26,386 bases of DNA from Phoronis australis (taxonomy: Eukaryota; Phoronida; Phoronidae), in assembly GCA_002633005.1 (NCBI GenBank), contig NMRA01000180.1:294651-321036 (forward strand), written 5' to 3'. The notes under the pieces are model-generated. The model worked only from the letters and a program-made list of their open reading frames with translations. It did no database searches and was not told the origin of the DNA. Position numbers and translations under genes: made by a program. Shown here piece by piece: positions 1-10,742 of this stretch. Numbering within the stretch: position 1 is the stretch's first letter; each line of letters starts with the position of its first letter.

Positions 1-369
1 AGAAATTCCACGGGTGCTTCACTTCAGCCGTCCATAGCAAACATAAAACTCAATAAATTTACACAAAACAGAGGTTCAACAAACCATGAAGAATTGTTCT
101 TTCTCCCAATACCATTCACGGTGTCCTGTTCCGGCGACTTCGTAAGAAATTCGCAGTCAAAGAACAAAAATGTTCACAAAAAAACCCCGCGCACGTCCAT
201 CGGTTGCCGCTCGAGGTCAAGGACGGTACGGAAATTGCCGCCGGTGAGTTACGGAAGTACCGACATCGTGACTTTACGCGACCGATGTCGGTACTTCCGT
301 AACTCACCGGCAATTTCCGTACCGTATGTTTGCTATGGACGGCTGAAGTGAAGCACCTGTGGAATTTCT
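1..369. repeat. Nested fold-back (inverted-repeat) element
   Basis: Two pairs of inverted arms are visible. The outer arms are 1-45 and 325-369, complementary except for one base. The inner arms are 225-268 and 283-323, complementary apart from a 3-base insertion (CCG) in the left arm, with a 14-base loop at 269-282. On the right the two arms abut at 324; on the left they are separated by 46-224. This asymmetry suggests a fold-back or MITE-like element, or one element inserted inside another. Because the left arm begins at base 1, the repeat may extend beyond the window and no target-site duplication can be assessed. Short open frames across it on both strands are by-products of the palindrome. 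The transposon superfamily is not recognised. Confidence 0.85.
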
Positions 370-1241
370 GGTCGGAAGTGTCATACCTTGTAGTATTATA
401 TGTAGTGTATTGGGGACGATCAGAAGCTGAGGACGCCTGTGATTACTACAAGCAAATACAACCGCTGTTACGTCACAAGTAGACTGTTGAGTATTTGGTC
501 ATTTTCTCAACACATATGACTCTCCCCGTCTAACACGCGCAGTTGGGAATAAACCGGTTAATCTCGAACGTAAATACTTAGAACAAACCAGATGGCAGGT
601 GGTTAATCAAATACTTCATATTCAATATAGATCAGATCAAGTCTTCGTGAGTAGTCTTCTTGTACCGGTTTTGAAAACATTTAATTTTCTCTTCAGTTGT
701 ATTTTCAATCCGTTCTTCTGTGCTACATTTAATATATAAGTGTTTTACGATAAATTTCGGCGCATTTTCCACTCTAATTAAGCTTCAAAGATTGTCAACG
801 TGCGTCCAGGTGAGGGTTAGAGGCGGATCTACGGGAGGTTTAACCCCCCCCCCCGTGGAACAGGATCAAAAATAAAAAATTTAAAAAAACTTCGCCAGCA
901 AAACGATATCATCTACAAAAACAAAAACAAATACACGGGAGCGGGTTTCCCTCATCTCGGCGCTACGCGCCTCGGATTCACGTGAATCCTAACCTCTCCC
1001 CCCCTCTTACTGAAAACGTAGATCTTCCACTGAGGGTATACACGCCGGGTTTGGATCATTTTCGACGCCTGTGTGGAATTTGCTGTCATGAGTACCATTG
1101 TGTTAGCAGGTCCAGGACTAGGGAACAGCCAGAATTTAGAGGCGCAGCTGTGGAATCATTTCCATCCCACGTCTCTGTCCGGGCATATATGTAAGTTTAG
1201 AGTTCAGGCATTATTTTCAAAATCAAAAAGTGTAGTAACGG
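370..1241. other. Non-coding stretch with a dispersed-repeat terminus
   Basis: No convincing gene is seen. At 817-854 there is a repeat-like terminus: AGAGGCGGATCT followed by an 11-base C run (844-854). The same AGGCGGATC-type end recurs at 12558-12573 (minus strand) and 26256-26271. Short open frames at 982-1194 and 1073-1390 have no recognisable motif, and the second runs into the duplicated block starting at 1242. Confidence 0.5.
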
Positions 1242-1552
1242 TACCCAAAAAACGCTTAGCAGTTATAATTGCCAAGTTAAAGTGTTTCCAATACAAATTT
1301 GGCGATTTTCAGTGGAAATCAGATTTTCTATTTGTAGTTGACCGCCAAGATCGTTCAACAATTTTTAGATTTATGCGCGGAAATCAATAAAGTTCAAAAT
1401 CGATCAAAATTAAGCATGAATAATAATACATATCACACGTAAATCACGCGCAAGATCGTTACTGGAAATGTTCGTCCCACCACCTAATTTAACTCAGACT
1501 CGACTCAGATTCAGACTCGCAACTCAACCAGTCACGTCGCGTGATACGGGTA
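1242..1552. repeat. Duplicated block A, first copy
   Basis: This block (311 bases) recurs at 1959-2308 (350 bases) in the same orientation with scattered substitutions. The second copy carries two extra segments, about 26 and 14 bases, in the part following AAGCATGAATA and AAGATC. The copies diverge abruptly after GTGATACGRGTA. The second copy starts directly after a single N, so the pair probably represents two alleles or overlapping contig ends. No coding signal was found. Confidence 0.9.
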
Positions 1553-1599
1553 ATTATACCACAATATTGGCGTCAAATGGCAGATACAACCGTGTAATA

Positions 1600-1714
1600 A
1601 CCCATAAAGTTATCTCACTAGTGAGATAACGATTTGGCGGGAAACCGAGGACGGAGTCGAACCCGGGACCTTGAGTTTGCTAGTCGCCGACCTTAACCAC
1701 TACACCACGCAGCA
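1600..1714 (-). mobile_element. tRNA-derived SINE head (decayed)
   Basis: Read on the minus strand, TGGTGTAGTGG (1697-1707) fits the RNA polymerase III A box and GGTTCGACTCC (1653-1663) fits the B box, about 34 bases apart as in a tRNA. The loop CTAGCAA would give an AGC anticodon, but the anticodon stem does not pair, the T stem is broken in three of five pairs, and the acceptor ends do not match. It is therefore a tRNA-like SINE promoter region, not a working tRNA. The sequence downstream of the head (below 1650) should be the SINE body; its end was not determined. Confidence 0.7.
1609..1630. repeat. Perfect 22-bp palindrome
   Basis: GTTATCTCACT followed directly by its exact reverse complement. 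It lies just downstream of the SINE head on the minus strand. Its outer ends (GTTATC/GATAAC) match those of the hairpin at 2925-2956. Confidence 0.95.
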
Positions 1715-1957
1715 GCTGACGTCATCAAACGTGAAAATAGAATACTTAAATGAGCACGCGCAATAATCGCACGTTCAACAAACCGCATTGTACTGTACGT
1801 ATACGCTACGGAAAATAAGACACATAATTTCCATAAAAATGATATCTTAATTCAATGAAATATTTCTCTCATGTCCTCTTACTTGTAAATCACCGATCTC
1901 CAGTTTGAATGCGGGTATCGTGTCGTCAGGATCTTTGGCTTGAAAATTATATTCAGT

Positions 1958-1958
1958 N
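1958..1958. other. Single-N assembly junction
   Basis: An isolated N after which the sequence restarts with a copy of 1242 onward. It is probably a contig join with a zero or negative estimated gap, not a base-call ambiguity. Confidence 0.8.
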
Positions 1959-2308
1959 TACCCAAAAAACGCTTAACAGTTATAATTGCCAAGTTAAAGT
2001 GTTTCCAATACAACTTTGGCGATTTTCAGTGGAAATCAGATTTTCTATTTGTAGTTGACCGCCAAGATCATTCAACATTTTTTAGATTTATGCGCAGAAA
2101 TCGATAAAGTTCAAAATCGATCAAAATTAAGCATGAATAACAAGCTACTTCTGAAAGCCAAGAGGATAATACATATCACACGCAAATCACGCGCAAGATC
2201 CAAGAAAGCTTGTCGTTACTGGAAATGTTCGTCGCACCACCTAATTTAACTCAGATTCGATTCGATTCAGACTCGTAACTCAACCAGTCACGTCGCGTGA
2301 TACGAGTA
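1959..2308. repeat. Duplicated block A, second copy
   Basis: Near-copy of 1242-1552, starting exactly one base after the N at 1958 and carrying two short insertions relative to the first copy. No gene is evident; the open frame at 2055-2249 shows no family features. Confidence 0.9.
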
Positions 2309-2924
2309 CAAATATGTGAACTTACTTGAAACGCGTCAAACAACTGACCATCTAAATAGAAAATTCCGTAAAACATGCCCCATGATACGAAATGCATTTT
2401 CAACGCCACACTGGCCATTGCCAACAAACAAGTGTCAAAAACATAACCTAAGAAAAAGCTGAGTGCTTCACGTCACGCAGGCGATCTGTTAGTTAGTTTT
2501 AACCGTAAAAATCAAATGATCTTGTGACAAGGACTATGCCCCGGGGTCTAACTCGACTCGACTTTCGACCGCGGGGTTGCAGGCTGGACTCCGCGATGAA
2601 GCTGGTCTCCGAAAATCGCTTTTCTCTCCGATAATGACCATTTTAAAGTACAGATATTAGAATGCACGTGTTATATTTAAATCCTCGTGTACTTCAGGAA
2701 CCATATTATCGTATGTATACCTGACTTCCCGTGAACGAACCCCAGACGTCAGACTAGTGTAATGTTTACTTATCAAACACGCTACATTTGTAGAATATTT
2801 AGAGGTAGAAAAGTAAAGATCCCGGTGGCATTGGCGCTCGCGTGTAAATCCTTTTGGCCATTTTGTACACAAAATGTTTCATATGAAATGCGCTGATTAG
2901 TTTATTTAGCGTCAAAAGAATTAA

Positions 2925-2956
2925 GTTATCATTTCACCTGCGGCTGAAATGATAAC
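2925..2956. repeat. Hairpin with 12-bp perfect arms
   Basis: GTTATCATTTCA (2925-2936) and TGAAATGATAAC (2945-2956) are exact reverse complements around the 8-base loop CCTGCGGC. The GTTATC/GATAAC ends are shared with the palindrome at 1609-1630, hinting at one family of tiny palindromic repeats. Confidence 0.9.
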
Positions 2957-3267
2957 ACACGAACAAAAACGTATGCAAGACACATCCGAGGTCCCGTGCG
3001 TTAATTAGGTGGGGTCATTTTTTTAATTCAACCGTCTGACAATGTTTTGAGAAAATCCCCACTGTCACTCTTCCGGATGAGACATGCTTAGAGAAAAAAA
3101 TCATTTTAAAGCCACTTTAATCAACTCATGCCATCTTTCATTTCCCTTCCTTAATTACGCTAGGTGTCTCTTTTTCCTACACGGTTCTTTACTTTCATTC
3201 ATTCCACGGCCGCTCCATCTGTTACGGGTTCCGTTTTCAATAGTTTAAATCCCTACTCGCCTATAAT

Positions 3268-3295
3268 AGTCTGGCAAAGCGCCTTTGCGCAGACT
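3268..3295. repeat. Short hairpin
   Basis: AGTCTGGCAAAG pairs with CTTTGCGCAGACT with one bulged base, forming a 12-bp stem with a very small loop. No transcript or family is implied by the sequence alone. Confidence 0.6.
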
Positions 3296-5760
3296 GTAAT
3301 TTTCTCATTTTGTTACTAGTTCGTTCCATCATTTTTCCACAATTACATGGCGGCATTTGCGCCCATCTTTATCGTATCTTTTATTTGTATTTTCGTACAT
3401 GTCTGGTCTTACAGTAACCGTCATTTTCAACTATACTCTTGTCATTCGCTGCAAGCTATCCCCAGGTCAGAGTAAGTGCGATACTGATTATTACCGTATG
3501 TGGCGGGTAGTCTCTAACCCTGAGATTCAGCTCAAATATTATAAATTAACAATAAATTTATCTGGAGTTCTGAGAGTTCGTATGAATTAACAAAACGGCA
3601 AATAAGCTGAACTGTTCACATCTTAAGCACTACAGAATACGTGAATTTCAATCTTTAAAGAGGAATCGAAAAACGAAATAGTGCGTACAAAGACATTTTT
3701 ATTTTGAAGTGTACGTACTTTTTAATTAAATCGGGAATTCGGTGTTTTTCTGTGTGCTGACTTTCTTAAGTAATCAAACTTTGGCCTTAAGGTCGGGTTG
3801 CATGAAACTTCAAAATTATCCGCTGGATAAGTTTGATTGTTGCATGACGTCAGGTGTATTGTTCAACAATAACAGCGTGACGGGTGAAAATACAACGTCA
3901 ATGTTGCTATACGGCGTATAACTTTTATGCAACTGTGCCCTGCAGATAGACATTCGTGTCCATAATGAAGCGATTCAGACACGCAGTTAATTTATTTGCA
4001 CAAATAAAGCAAGTTCAAATACCCCAAGTCAGTTCTTCTCCAGTTTTTATATTGACATTCATTTCGTCATGGTTCTTTGATCTGATTACTCGGAAATTAT
4101 TCATTATACCGTTTCGTCCTCCTACTTAACATTATATGTGTGCCCAAGCCTTTTAAAAAAATTAACGTCAACAAATAGAATATTGAAGTTAAGGCCTTCG
4201 CTTCTTGTAAAAATATTCGTGTCGTTTTACATGACCTCCGGTTATGTGCGTGACGTATTTATCCCGACTACAAATAAAGTAAATTGAAGCATTTGGCTTC
4301 GTCTTTTTCAAGTAATAATATTTCTGTCAATTTTCGGCCTTTGCCATGTGTCAATTGCAACATTTGCTTAACAAATCAGCCTCTTTAAAATGTCTGTCAA
4401 CAAACCTGAAATATATGCGATCAGTAAACCTTTCTGTTAGTTTGAATTGATCGATAATTCTTTGAAAGCTGATAGTATTGATAAACTGATAGTTTGATAA
4501 ACAATTATACTTTCCAGTGAAAAGCGTGTTGTATTCAGTTTACAAAAATTGTTCCAAAATCAATTTCCTCCCGTGCCTATTGAGTACCACCAGGGGTAAA
4601 AAACGCTGCTTTAAAACACTTGAGCCCCATCAGGCGCACCTTCACTGCAAAAAAAGAGACAAAAAATCTCTCATTATCTATAGCATTGCAGGTGTTTTGT
4701 GTTATCAAATTTTCCTTTCATGACATTAAGTATTTCACAAGGAAATGGCTTTCCGACTCTACGGCTCGTCAGTCTACGGCTTTATCACGTCTCAGTAAAC
4801 CAATACTCGATAAAGAGGGACTTAATGGAGCTTTTATCAGGGTGGGTAAAAAGGCGCTATGATAACACAGGTGTGACATAAAGTGTACATCAGCTAGACT
4901 CGATTATCTACTGCAAGAGACTGCCAAAAAAGAAGGGTTATAAGTCAAACACTTTGACTCCAGCAAATGCAACACCTGAGCCAAAACCTTAAGCGAATAT
5001 GTCACCGGGGTGTGCCAGTTTGTCCCAACGGTTACCTTTGGGTGCTATAGTCAACAGAATTCAATATGTTGTAGTTTGAATAGAATAGGTCGGGAGTGTA
5101 AGAGCAAATATCGTGGTCATTTTATTGATATATTTCATTCGTGTGACGATAATTGACAAGCGTCAGTTAATGAACCGATTTCCTATGACGTCAGTCAACC
5201 CCCGATGCTGTTCTTCGCTCTGTTTTCTGGTATAGCTGGATGCATGTTTTATGATAATCACAGCACTAATTGCATGTCTAACTAAGATATTTAAACGATC
5301 GAATTTAATTAACTCGCAACCATTGCTAGGTGTTTTCGATATACAATCAAATCATGCGTTGACAAGTTATAACATTAATTGTGCATTATAGATGGGTTTG
5401 AAATAAACACTTATCAGCGTATTGACCTTTCGTTGCCTGTGGCAAAATGTGACAAAATTATTCACTTATCAAAATTTCAAAGTTATGATTTCGCTTGTTG
5501 TGAACCTGTGAGAAAATGTAATGTTTCGAAATTTAAATTTCGCAGCCACTGAAATGTCACAAACGAGCGCTAACACTGGGGAGCGAACGTTACTTGCTTC
5601 TAAAAGTACTAAATAAGTTCATCGTGCAAACTTCTGTTCCAAAACAAACATTTGAATGGACGTGGGATTTTTATATCCTGGTGGGCAGGAATTCATGACA
5701 TTTTCCTCAGTTAAGGAGTTTTAACAATGTAACCATAATATGTCATGGTAGGTGTCAAGT

Positions 5761-5788
5761 TCCGTCCGTCCGTCCGTCCGTCCGTCCG
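5761..5788. repeat. (TCCG)7 microsatellite
   Basis: Seven perfect TCCG units directly precede the degenerate repeat array at 5789-6500. A microsatellite at the edge of a dispersed repeat is typical of a microsatellite-initiated interspersed element. Confidence 0.95.
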
Positions 5789-6500
5789 TTCGTGCAGAGA
5801 TGCGTCCTGTGCACAACTTCGACATTCCTCATCTGATGCCAACCAAAATATTAAAATACTATATTACTTAGAAAGTGACATTGCAATTACTGACAGCGTT
5901 TTGCTATTGGACCGTTTTTCTATGAATCATGACCCGTCTTTCATTTTAGCGCATGCACGTCCGTCCTTGATTCTCACGGCATGCATGTACAGGGAAAACA
6001 ACAGTTCTTCTGCACTCAACCATTCTTACATTTTTTTACCAGAATGGACAATATACTTTTAAAAAATATATTTACGAAGTGTCATAGTGCACATTGCCGG
6101 CGTTTTTGCAATTCGGCCGTATTTTCTTGAATTATGACCCGTTCTTGATTTCCACGCATGTATGTAGGGAAACATTCTCCTGCCAGTGTTCGCAACTCTC
6201 CATACATTTCTCATTGGACGGTGGCCAAACTTTCAAAAAACTATGATTGCCACAACACATATCTTCGGTGGTTTTGCGATTCGACCTGGTTTCCTTGAAT
6301 TACGGCTCGTTCTCGATTTTCACGTATGCATGCAGAGAAACGTTATTCTGCGCACAATTCCTACAAAACATCCGGCAGGGGATATTGCTGTCTGTGACTT
6401 TCTTGTTCCGCGTTGTCTTATGCGAACAAACTTTTACATCCTACGCGAGTCTCCATTTACCATCCTGGAGTCTCAATTGCATTTTTATGTGGGTCATCAA
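5789..6500 (+). repeat. Degenerate tandem repeat, roughly 170-200 bp unit, at least three copies
   Basis: Diverged copies of one motif start near 5899, 6102 and 6271. Each runs GTTTTGC-ATTCGACC, then TTGAATTATGACCCG, then TTGATTTTCACGCATGCATG and AGGGAAAC. Spacings are about 204 and 169 bases. Open frames at 5745-6062 and 6186-6527 cross the array but owe their length to the repeat and show no domain, so no gene is called. Confidence 0.65.
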
Positions 6501-6954
6501 TGTAAATGTCACATGAGTGAGTTATAATATAATGAATATTTAAATATGATTTTTTGAAATTAAAAGCTTAAAACATGACAAAGTTTTGATTATGTTCTTT
6601 TATGTCGTATTTATTTTATCCCAAGATAATACAAAATACAACTTAGATCTGTGGAACTCAATGACAGCTTAATTTCCTCACATAATTCTTGATGCCAAGT
6701 GCGTTGCTTTCAAACTGCAATACCGCTATAATTTCTGTGGGTTGTTGTAAGCAATTGGGTGACCTCTATTGGAAAAAATTCGCACCTGTCGGTGACTAAG
6801 ATTCAAATAGCGTTAAAGGGACAGTTGTTGATAAATTTGATTTTATGAGATTAGGTTCAAATTTCAACCTCTCAGTCGCTAACGGAGCTAACCCCCATTC
6901 GATAAATGATAGATTCTTTTAGACACATAGCTGGTAATTTAAAAGTCGCTGACC

Positions 6955-7110
6955 TTGATTTCAGTGAATGCCTGGCAGATAACGTCGAGCATTGGTGATC
7001 TGTAATAAAATCACAAAAAACACAGCGGGTTTTGTTGCTATATAGCTCTGGGCAAAGTTGTCCCATCCAACAATAACCAGAAAACGTTTCTTTACGTTGA
7101 ACAAAATTTC
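6955..7110 (-). repeat. Diverged dispersed repeat, member 1
   Basis: Read on the minus strand, this resembles 7900-8075 on the plus strand. The best-matching parts are GTGTTTTTTGTGATT-TATT-CA-ATC and CATTCACTGAAAT, with weaker similarity between them. The pair therefore forms an old inverted repeat about 0.8 kb apart. The family is unknown. Confidence 0.5.
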
Positions 7111-7899
7111 AAATTTCAAACTGGAATAAACCAAGCTAGTGGCGGTGAGCTTTCCGATAAGAAAGCAATGAACGGCGGTCCTTAGTTTCATCATGATCAT
7201 GTGTGACAAGGAACGCCAACTAGTCGTATCAAAAATAAGCTAAAAAAGCAAAATGTTTTACCCCAAAAAATTAACCAAAGCAATGATTTTCAGTGATAGC
7301 GTTGCATGGGGCTTTAAAAGATATGCAGTATAACATTGCATATTGCGATATCTCGCGAACACTTGTGTGATCTTACACTTTCGCGAAATTCTCGTGTCTA
7401 CTGAACGCAGCCCAGAATTATTAATGCAAAATTACGGATATCCTGTTGCTTTCTCAGTTCGAATACTTTCATGTAGTTCAGTTGATACTTGACCTCCAAG
7501 GATCATAAACATGAATAACCCGTTATAAAAATGAATACTAATACTGTCCTGTTATTATCAGAAGGAAGTAATACGGGTATTAACCTGCTTAGTTTACGTT
7601 TGATAGTTGATCCACCAAACGTGATATTGAATAGATACAGATATAAGGTCGGGTTCGTCGTTCGCTTGCGACATTTCTATTGGGGATAAGACGGGTCAGG
7701 TGAACTATTGCTACTTCATCTGAAAGCTGAAAGCGTTGTTCATCCAAAATATTGCGTTGACTGCGTTACCGTCCAAGCACGGGATAGTGATTCGAGTTGG
7801 ACGGCCTGCCCAAAGGTTTACACACGCCCGCCGCCGGATTTAGCAAACTTTTCAGAAGTTTTCTAAACTTTAAGGATTGGCTAGGATTAAAGAGACATT

Positions 7900-8075
7900 A
7901 TCTTTTCACGGTTGGAAAACGCATTTTGAGATTATTTTGGGGTGGGATGGACATTTTGAAGTTAGCTTTGACCGAAGCTAATAAAACAATAAAATTCGTC
8001 GTCGGTGTTTTTTGTGATTCTATTGCAAATCGGCAATTTTCACCGATGCCTGCCACACAATCACTGAAATGACTT
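7900..8075 (+). repeat. Diverged dispersed repeat, member 2
   Basis: Inverted relative of 6955-7110, sharing the GTGTTTTTTGTGATT core and the CACTGAAAT end. Identity is modest by eye, so this is an old copy. A 91-codon open frame crosses it without recognisable protein features. Confidence 0.5.
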
Positions 8076-8453
8076 TCCCAATCGCATACGCTTAAAACTC
8101 TCTTCATCAGTTTAGCTCTGCACGTGCTCGAGCGCTGGACGAGGTGGAAATCCTTTCAGACTTATTTATCTACTACAGTTCAAATTTTTACGTAAAACTG
8201 AGAAAGATTGGCGGAATGGGTAGCTTGTTTAAAGATGATTTCTCCTTTCTGGTACTGGCAATTTGACATCCATTGGATAACAAGGAAATTGAGCCTATAG
8301 TACCATGTAAGTTTAAAAAAACTGAAACAGATGGGATATGTTAAGTTATATAATATCAAATTTTTGTGTTGTTTTATAACCATTATTAACTTCACTATAG
8401 TTTCACCCCCGTCTCATTTCTAGTTTCCTGCATGTGTTTGTGTCGCGGGATCT

Positions 8454-9300
8454 CGATTTCACGGATAAGTCACAATCGCGATCATTTTGGATTTCCAATC
8501 ATTACTTCAGGCTGGTATTTCGAACACACATGTGTTTAACACAACAAGCAAATTGGCTGGTTGTCTCTATAGCAACGGTTTCTAGTCGACTGGCTTGCTA
8601 AGCCGACTGTGCCACGATTACAATCCTGTGTCCACCCTTAACATGGCGGAAAACTGGGAAACTAGGGAATTGGCTAATATTGCTTTGGAAGTCAAATTTC
8701 TAGTCAAAGTTTGTGTTATATATTAACTATATACAAATTAATACCTATATGCAAAACTGATTAAATACACGACACTTAATTGTCGTTATTAACAGTCTTT
8801 ATTCCGTTCCGTTCGTATCCTCGGAACAAAGTTCTACGCTCAACAGAATAATGGTGAAGCAACTGACCAAGAGACATGATTAAAAGACACACACGATATT
8901 TCGAATCATACTTGTTTCATTCTCAAGTGGAAATAAAATGACGCAGTAATACCACCACAGAGCAAAAGCTGGAGACATCCACAGTGGGACACGGCAGGTG
9001 TGAAATACTGCAAATAATGACAAATGAAGTGGGGTCTGAACAGGAAAGTCACGCAAACACGTGCAACGTGCGGCGCGACCCTGTTAGCTGCTCGTTCCAT
9101 GCGCGCACCCAGGGGGCTCGGGGGGCTCGAATGGCAAAGTGGGGAAAAGACTTCGCCTTAGAGGGACAAAGTCCGAGAAAACGAGACGAAAGTCCACTGA
9201 AAAGACATAAACGCACAATTCACAGCTCCGAGCGTGGTACCCCGTTATTTAGTCTCCTCGCTTTTTGTTAGTAAAAGGTCCACGTCGTCGATAATTCGAG
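8454..9300. repeat. Duplicated block B, first copy
   Basis: A long block that recurs nearly unchanged at 9940-10742. The distance from its start to the internal CATGCGCGCACCC element is 644 bases here and 648 in the second copy. Similarity weakens inside that element (9098 onward). No coding capacity is evident: the open frames at 8906-9271 lie within the repeat and carry no known domain. Confidence 0.9.
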
Positions 9301-9328
9301 CCCCCCATATTACAGGGTGGGTGACCCC
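9098..9328. mobile_element. CATGCGCGCACCC inverted-repeat element, copy 1
   Basis: The left end CATGCGCGCACCC is at 9098-9110. Internal motifs shared with the copy at 14316-14526 include CCGAGAAAACGAGACAAAAGT (one mismatch here), a GTACCCC motif followed by a T-rich stretch, and an AGTAAAAGGTCCAC-like motif. The right end is eroded to CAGGGTGGGTGACCC near 9312-9328. The element has no coding capacity and looks like a non-autonomous DNA transposon. Confidence 0.65.
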
Positions 9329-9938
9329 TAGAAAACTTTACATTCCATAAAAAAGACATTACGTTTGACCCATTGTTTGGTGCACGTCTAGAATTATAAA
9401 TCCACAATTTACACTTGGATATGATAACTCCGTATTAATACCCATTAAAAAGAGATATTTATACAGAATTTTCATATTACAATTTTAACAAAAATTTAAA
9501 TGAAAAACCGAAGGTGTGAAAAAATGAAATTGATTCGAAAGTTTCAAAGTGACATTTGATCATATCTTGAAAAACCTGCCCCCCTGCTTAGTGTACCTAA
9601 ATGGCGAAGTTTAAAAATTCAGAATAGCCCTTAGACAATGACCACCACGGCAGGTGGTATGAGACATATCCCCTGGCGTGCGCAGTGTGAAAATGGCGAT
9701 TTACCGATTTTGGGAACTGGACGAGAGACTGCTCGAAGAAAAAGTTTGATAACGGGAGTATTTGTTCGAGGTATTTATAACAACGTGTCTTTGATGTTTT
9801 TGTCAGTGCGAGGCATATTTCGCCGAAAAGCTCCCGGCGTATGAAGCGTCTGTAGGAGCTCCACCGTCTATGCCAATAATAGAGACGGGTGCCAGTAGAG
9901 ACAGGTGCCAGTAGAGACGGTGGTCACTGTCTAAATAA
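9329..9938. other. Unique stretch between the two copies of block B
   Basis: No gene is recognised. The open frame at 9638-9844 shows no motif. Near the end there is a short local repeat of GACGGTGCCAGTAGAGACAG-like units (about 9880-9925). The stretch ends at the single N at 9939. Confidence 0.45.
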
Positions 9939-9939
9939 N
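9939..9939. other. Single-N assembly junction
   Basis: Isolated N followed immediately by the second copy of block B, the same arrangement as at 1958 and 14022. Confidence 0.8.
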
Positions 9940-10742
9940 TTTCGATTTCACGGATTAGTCACAATCGCGATCATTTTGGATTTCCAATCATTACTTCAGG
10001 CTGGTATTTCGAACACACCTGTGTTTAACACAACGAGCAAATTGGCTGGTTGTCTCTATAGCAACCGTTTCTAGTCGACTGGCTTTCTAAGCCGACTGTG
10101 CCACGATTACAATCCTGTGTGCACCCTTAACATGGCGGAAAACTGGGAAACTAGGGAATTGGCTAATATTGCTTTGGAAGTCAAATTTCTAGTCAAAGTT
10201 TGTGTTATATATTAACTATATGCAAATTTATACCTATATGCAAAACTGATTAAATACACGACACTTAATTGTCGTTATTAACAGTATTTATTCCTTTCCG
10301 TTCGTATCCTCGGAACAAAGTTCTACGCTCAACAGAACAATGGTGAAGCATTGAACTGACCAAGAGACATGATTAAAAGACACACACGATATTTCGAAAC
10401 ATACTTGTTTCATTCTCAAGTGGAAATAAAATGACGCAGTAACACCACCACAGAGCAAAAGCTGGAGACATCCACAGTGGGACACGGCAGGTGTGAAATA
10501 CTGCAAATAATGACAAATGAAGTGGGGTCTGAACTGGAAAGTCACGCAAACACGTGGAACGTGCGGCGCGACCCTGTTAGCTGCTCATTCCATGTGCGCA
10601 CCCATTTCAGTTGGCGAAGTGGGCGAAACGAAAAGGTCCGCCCCTTAGAGACAAAATGTCCGAGAAAATTGGACAAAAGTTCACTAAATAAGCGCAAACG
10701 CGCGCAATCCACAATGGTGCTCCCGTTTTTTTTTCTTTTTTT
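9940..10742. repeat. Duplicated block B, second copy, ending at the gap
   Basis: Near-copy of 8454-9260 with scattered substitutions and small indels. It holds its own version of the CATGYGCGCACCC element from 10591, which runs into the assembly gap after a T-rich stretch. Open frames that appear to span the gap are artefacts of undetermined bases. Confidence 0.9.
10591..10742. mobile_element. CATGCGCGCACCC inverted-repeat element, copy 2 (cut by the gap)
   Basis: Begins CATGTGCGCACCC, one change from the family end. It contains the AGTTGGCGAAGTG and GTCCGAGAAAA motifs seen at 14316-14526. The right half is lost in the undetermined stretch. It occupies the same position within block B as copy 1, as expected if the two blocks are alleles. 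Confidence 0.65.

Larger units (their letters stand above)
2309..5760. other. Long intergenic stretch without a recognisable gene
   Basis: AT-rich DNA in which only short open frames without recognisable motifs occur (for example 2657-2872 minus, 3357-3590 plus, 4517-4862 plus). No credible splice-linked exon set was found. Two local hairpins are present (2925-2956 and 3268-3295). Distal regulatory elements cannot be excluded. Confidence 0.5.
6501..8453. other. Intergenic stretch holding a diverged inverted repeat pair
   Basis: No gene is recognised. Open frames at 6872-7209 (minus) and 7797-8107 (both strands) fall on a repeat pair described separately. The rest is AT-rich without internal structure that I could identify. 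Confidence 0.5.

Noticed and set aside
1640-1714. A functional tRNA gene on the minus strand
   Set aside because: A and B boxes fit, but the acceptor, anticodon and T stems do not pair; it is a SINE head.
5745-6062. 105-codon plus-strand open frame as a gene
   Set aside because: Its start encodes the (TCCG)n microsatellite and the rest is a degenerate repeat unit.
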